From assembly GCA_946479225.1 (NCBI GenBank), contig CAMLFI010000122.1, positions 1-7,334 of the forward strand: a DNA stretch of 7,334 bases, given 5' to 3'. The translations under genes were made by a program, and so were the position numbers. Shown here one piece after another: positions 5,944 through 7,334 of this stretch. Source of the stretch: an uncultured Mucilaginibacter sp. (GTDB taxonomy: Bacteria > Bacteroidota > Bacteroidia > Sphingobacteriales > Sphingobacteriaceae). The stretch's first letter is position 1, and every line of letters begins with the position of its first letter. The notes under the pieces are model-generated. The model ran no database searches and was not told the origin of the DNA. It saw nothing but the letters and a program-made list of their open reading frames with translations.

Positions 5944-7032
5944 GTGATATACATAATAGCCGCAACTTTATTGTTTATGATATTGCGCTTTACGGTTACG
6001 CTGTTCAATTTTTTATCCGATCCTAAATTGCGCCGCGTAAACCGGCAATACACAGACCTTGTGTCAATTCTTATTCCGGTTCGCAACGAGTCACGCGACA
6101 TAATTGCGTTATTGGAATCTATAAAGGGGCAGAATTATGATAATTATGAAGTGATCATTCTAGACGATGACTCAAACGATGATACCTACAAATTATGTAA
6201 GGCTTTTTGCGACAGGCATCAAAATTTCAAAATAATAAAAGGAGAACAACTTGCTGCCGGCTGGACGGGTAAAAACTTTGCCTGTCATCAGTTGTCGCTC
6301 GCTGCCAAAGGCAATTTTCTATTATTTCTGGATGCTGATGAGCAGGTGCATAACGGACTGATAAATACAGCAATTTACCGTATGCATCAATATAAATTGG
6401 GCTTATTAAGCGTGTTTGCCAACCCCGATATGCTTACACCCGGCGAACGTATAGTGGTGCCGCTGCTGCATTACCTACTTTTGGGGTTGCTGCCGCTGAG
6501 GTTAGTATATCTGATAAAAAATCATTTTGTTGCCACAGCAAGCGGACAGTTTATGCTTTTTAACGCCGACGTTTACCGGCGCCATCAATGGCACACTCAA
6601 GTAAGAGATAAAATTGTAGAGGATTCCGAAATAATGCGAATGGTTAAAGCAGCAGGATACCGCGGGGAAATCCTGCTGTCAAACAATATGCTTACCAGCC
6701 GCATGTACAAAAGTTATTTGGGAGCGATAAATGGCTTTAGCAAAAATGTTCTTTCAGTTTTCAACTACAACATTATTTGGTTTTTGATATACATTCTATT
6801 AACTATTGCCGGACCAATGATGGTTATCATCACGCTAAACATCCCGCTTATATTGTTTATGGCAGCAATTATTATAATCGGACGCATTATGGGATCGCTG
6901 TCAGCAGGTCAAAATCCGGTATTCAATCTAATTTTGCACCCCTTGCAAATGATAAGCCTTACTGCAATTGCCTTTGTTGCTATTCAAAAACACCTTACCC
7001 ATACTGTGATATGGAAGGGACGGCGCATATAA
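5944..7032 (+). CDS. Membrane GT2 glycosyltransferase, CrtQ/CruC-like
   Basis: This 362-residue family 2 glycosyltransferase has an N-terminal membrane helix (about 2-24) and a GT-A domain: SILIPVRNE (41-49), LDDDS (73-77), the metal-binding DAD (130-132), the acceptor-side SGQFMLF (200-206) and EDSE (226-229), whose acidic residues are a candidate catalytic base. Hydrophobic segments follow at about 170-192, 277-299, 301-316 and 333-348. The GWTGKNFACHQ stretch before the DAD recalls GTs that modify carotenoids (CrtQ, CruC), though related GT2 enzymes make other glycolipids. The start is a GTG, with 11 bp after the hydrolase stop. No ATG occurs earlier in frame, and the next ATG at 5977 would cut the first helix. 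The GTG gives an ordinary N-terminus (MIYII), although no Shine-Dalgarno lies next to it. The downstream ispH neighbour supports an isoprenoid-related acceptor, without fixing it. Confidence 0.85.
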   Translation: MIYIIAATLLFMILRFTVTLFNFLSDPKLRRVNRQYTDLVSILIPVRNESRDIIALLESIKGQNYDNYEVIILDDDSNDDTYKLCKAFCDRHQNFKIIKGEQLAAGWTGKNFACHQLSLAAKGNFLLFLDADEQVHNGLINTAIYRMHQYKLGLLSVFANPDMLTPGERIVVPLLHYLLLGLLPLRLVYLIKNHFVATASGQFMLFNADVYRRHQWHTQVRDKIVEDSEIMRMVKAAGYRGEILLSNNMLTSRMYKSYLGAINGFSKNVLSVFNYNIIWFLIYILLTIAGPMMVIITLNIPLILFMAAIIIIGRIMGSLSAGQNPVFNLILHPLQMISLTAIAFVAIQKHLTHTVIWKGRRI

Positions 7033-7056
7033 AGTAATTTCCATTAAATATTTGCT

Positions 7057-7064
7057 TAAATTTG
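7057..7064 (+). promoter_or_regulatory. TAAATTTG -7 element just before ispH
   Basis: TAAATTTG matches the Bacteroidota -7 consensus TAnnTTTG exactly and ends 6 bp before the ispH ATG. A TTTG -33 box is not evident 19 bp upstream. If used, the transcript would begin at or very near the start codon. ispH may equally be read through from the glycosyltransferase gene. Confidence 0.4.
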
Positions 7065-7070
7065 CAACGT

Positions 7071-7334
7071 ATGGGGGCACTTCAGCTACAAGTTACTATT
7101 GATAAAGATTCCGGCTTTTGCTTCGGTGTTATTTATGCTATTGATATGGCCGAAGATATTCTTGCCGAAGATGGTTACCTATATTGCCTGGGCGATATTG
7201 TACATAATGACGAAGAGGTTCAACGCCTTAAGGCGAAAGGCTTACGCATTATAGACCACTCTGCTTTAAAAGACCTGCACAACGAAAAAGTGCTGATACG
7301 TGCGCATGGTGAAGCACCCGAAACGTACCGCACA
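7071..7334 (+). CDS. ispH: 4-hydroxy-3-methylbut-2-enyl diphosphate reductase, 5' part only
   Basis: The first 88 codons of IspH (LytB) are present and run off the right edge. IspH is the iron-sulfur enzyme that converts HMBPP to IPP and DMAPP, the last step of the MEP isoprenoid pathway. Diagnostic motifs are SGFCFGV, with C17 as the first cluster-ligand cysteine, LGDIVHN with substrate-contacting H45, and VLIRAHGE with H79. The other two cluster cysteines would lie beyond the window. The start ATG is 38 bp after the glycosyltransferase stop and gives the normal IspH N-terminus. It is the third gene of the plus-strand array, so it is either co-transcribed with the hydrolase and glycosyltransferase or driven by the TAAATTTG element just ahead of it. 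Confidence 0.95.
   Translation, partial: MGALQLQVTIDKDSGFCFGVIYAIDMAEDILAEDGYLYCLGDIVHNDEEVQRLKAKGLRIIDHSALKDLHNEKVLIRAHGEAPETYRT

Noticed and set aside
6777..7037. Plus-strand reading frame of 86 codons
   Set aside because: It is an out-of-frame shadow of the glycosyltransferase membrane region.

Overview
The window looks like chromosomal DNA of a Bacteroidota bacterium, most like the Sphingobacteriaceae (Mucilaginibacter/Pedobacter type). The reasons are moderate GC, AT-rich leaders with few strong Shine-Dalgarno sites, TAnnTTTG-like promoter elements close to start codons, and the protein families present. The genus is inferred from these features, not from a database search. No tRNA, rRNA, CRISPR array, complete insertion sequence or phage gene is visible.

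Left part (1-3499, all minus strand): a gene for a secreted zinc-dependent phospholipase C family protein (2264-3499) lies upstream of a two-gene unit. That unit encodes a YdjI-like SPFH protein with a C-terminal GYF_2 domain (1003-2115) and a YdjG-like protein with two zinc ribbons (1-966, running off the left edge). The latter two sit 36 bp apart and match the Bacillus YdjG/YdjI envelope-stress partners. No PspA gene is inside the window. The leader of the SPFH gene holds two diverged copies of a ~28-bp block, each carrying a TTGTTNNAACAA inverted repeat.

Middle part (3500-5077): a ~420-bp non-coding stretch dense in palindromes, hairpins and TTGTTYC-type repeated words separates the phospholipase gene from a minus-strand GH130 glycosidase/phosphorylase gene (3919-4968). 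A 109-bp divergent region then leads to the plus-strand genes.

Right part (5078-7334, plus strand): a tight array of an alpha/beta hydrolase (5078-5932), a membrane GT2 glycosyltransferase resembling carotenoid glycosyltransferases of the CrtQ/CruC kind (5944-7032), and the 5' part of ispH (7071 to the right edge), the last enzyme of the MEP isoprenoid pathway. Gaps are 11 and 38 bp. The grouping suggests, without proving, a link between isoprenoid supply and glycosylation, and perhaps acylation, of an isoprenoid-derived lipid or pigment.

Most of the window is ordinary chromosomal content. The parts most worth a second look are the GYF_2-bearing SPFH/zinc-ribbon module with its duplicated palindromic leader, the structured intergenic region at 3640-3910, and the hydrolase-GT2-ispH cluster.
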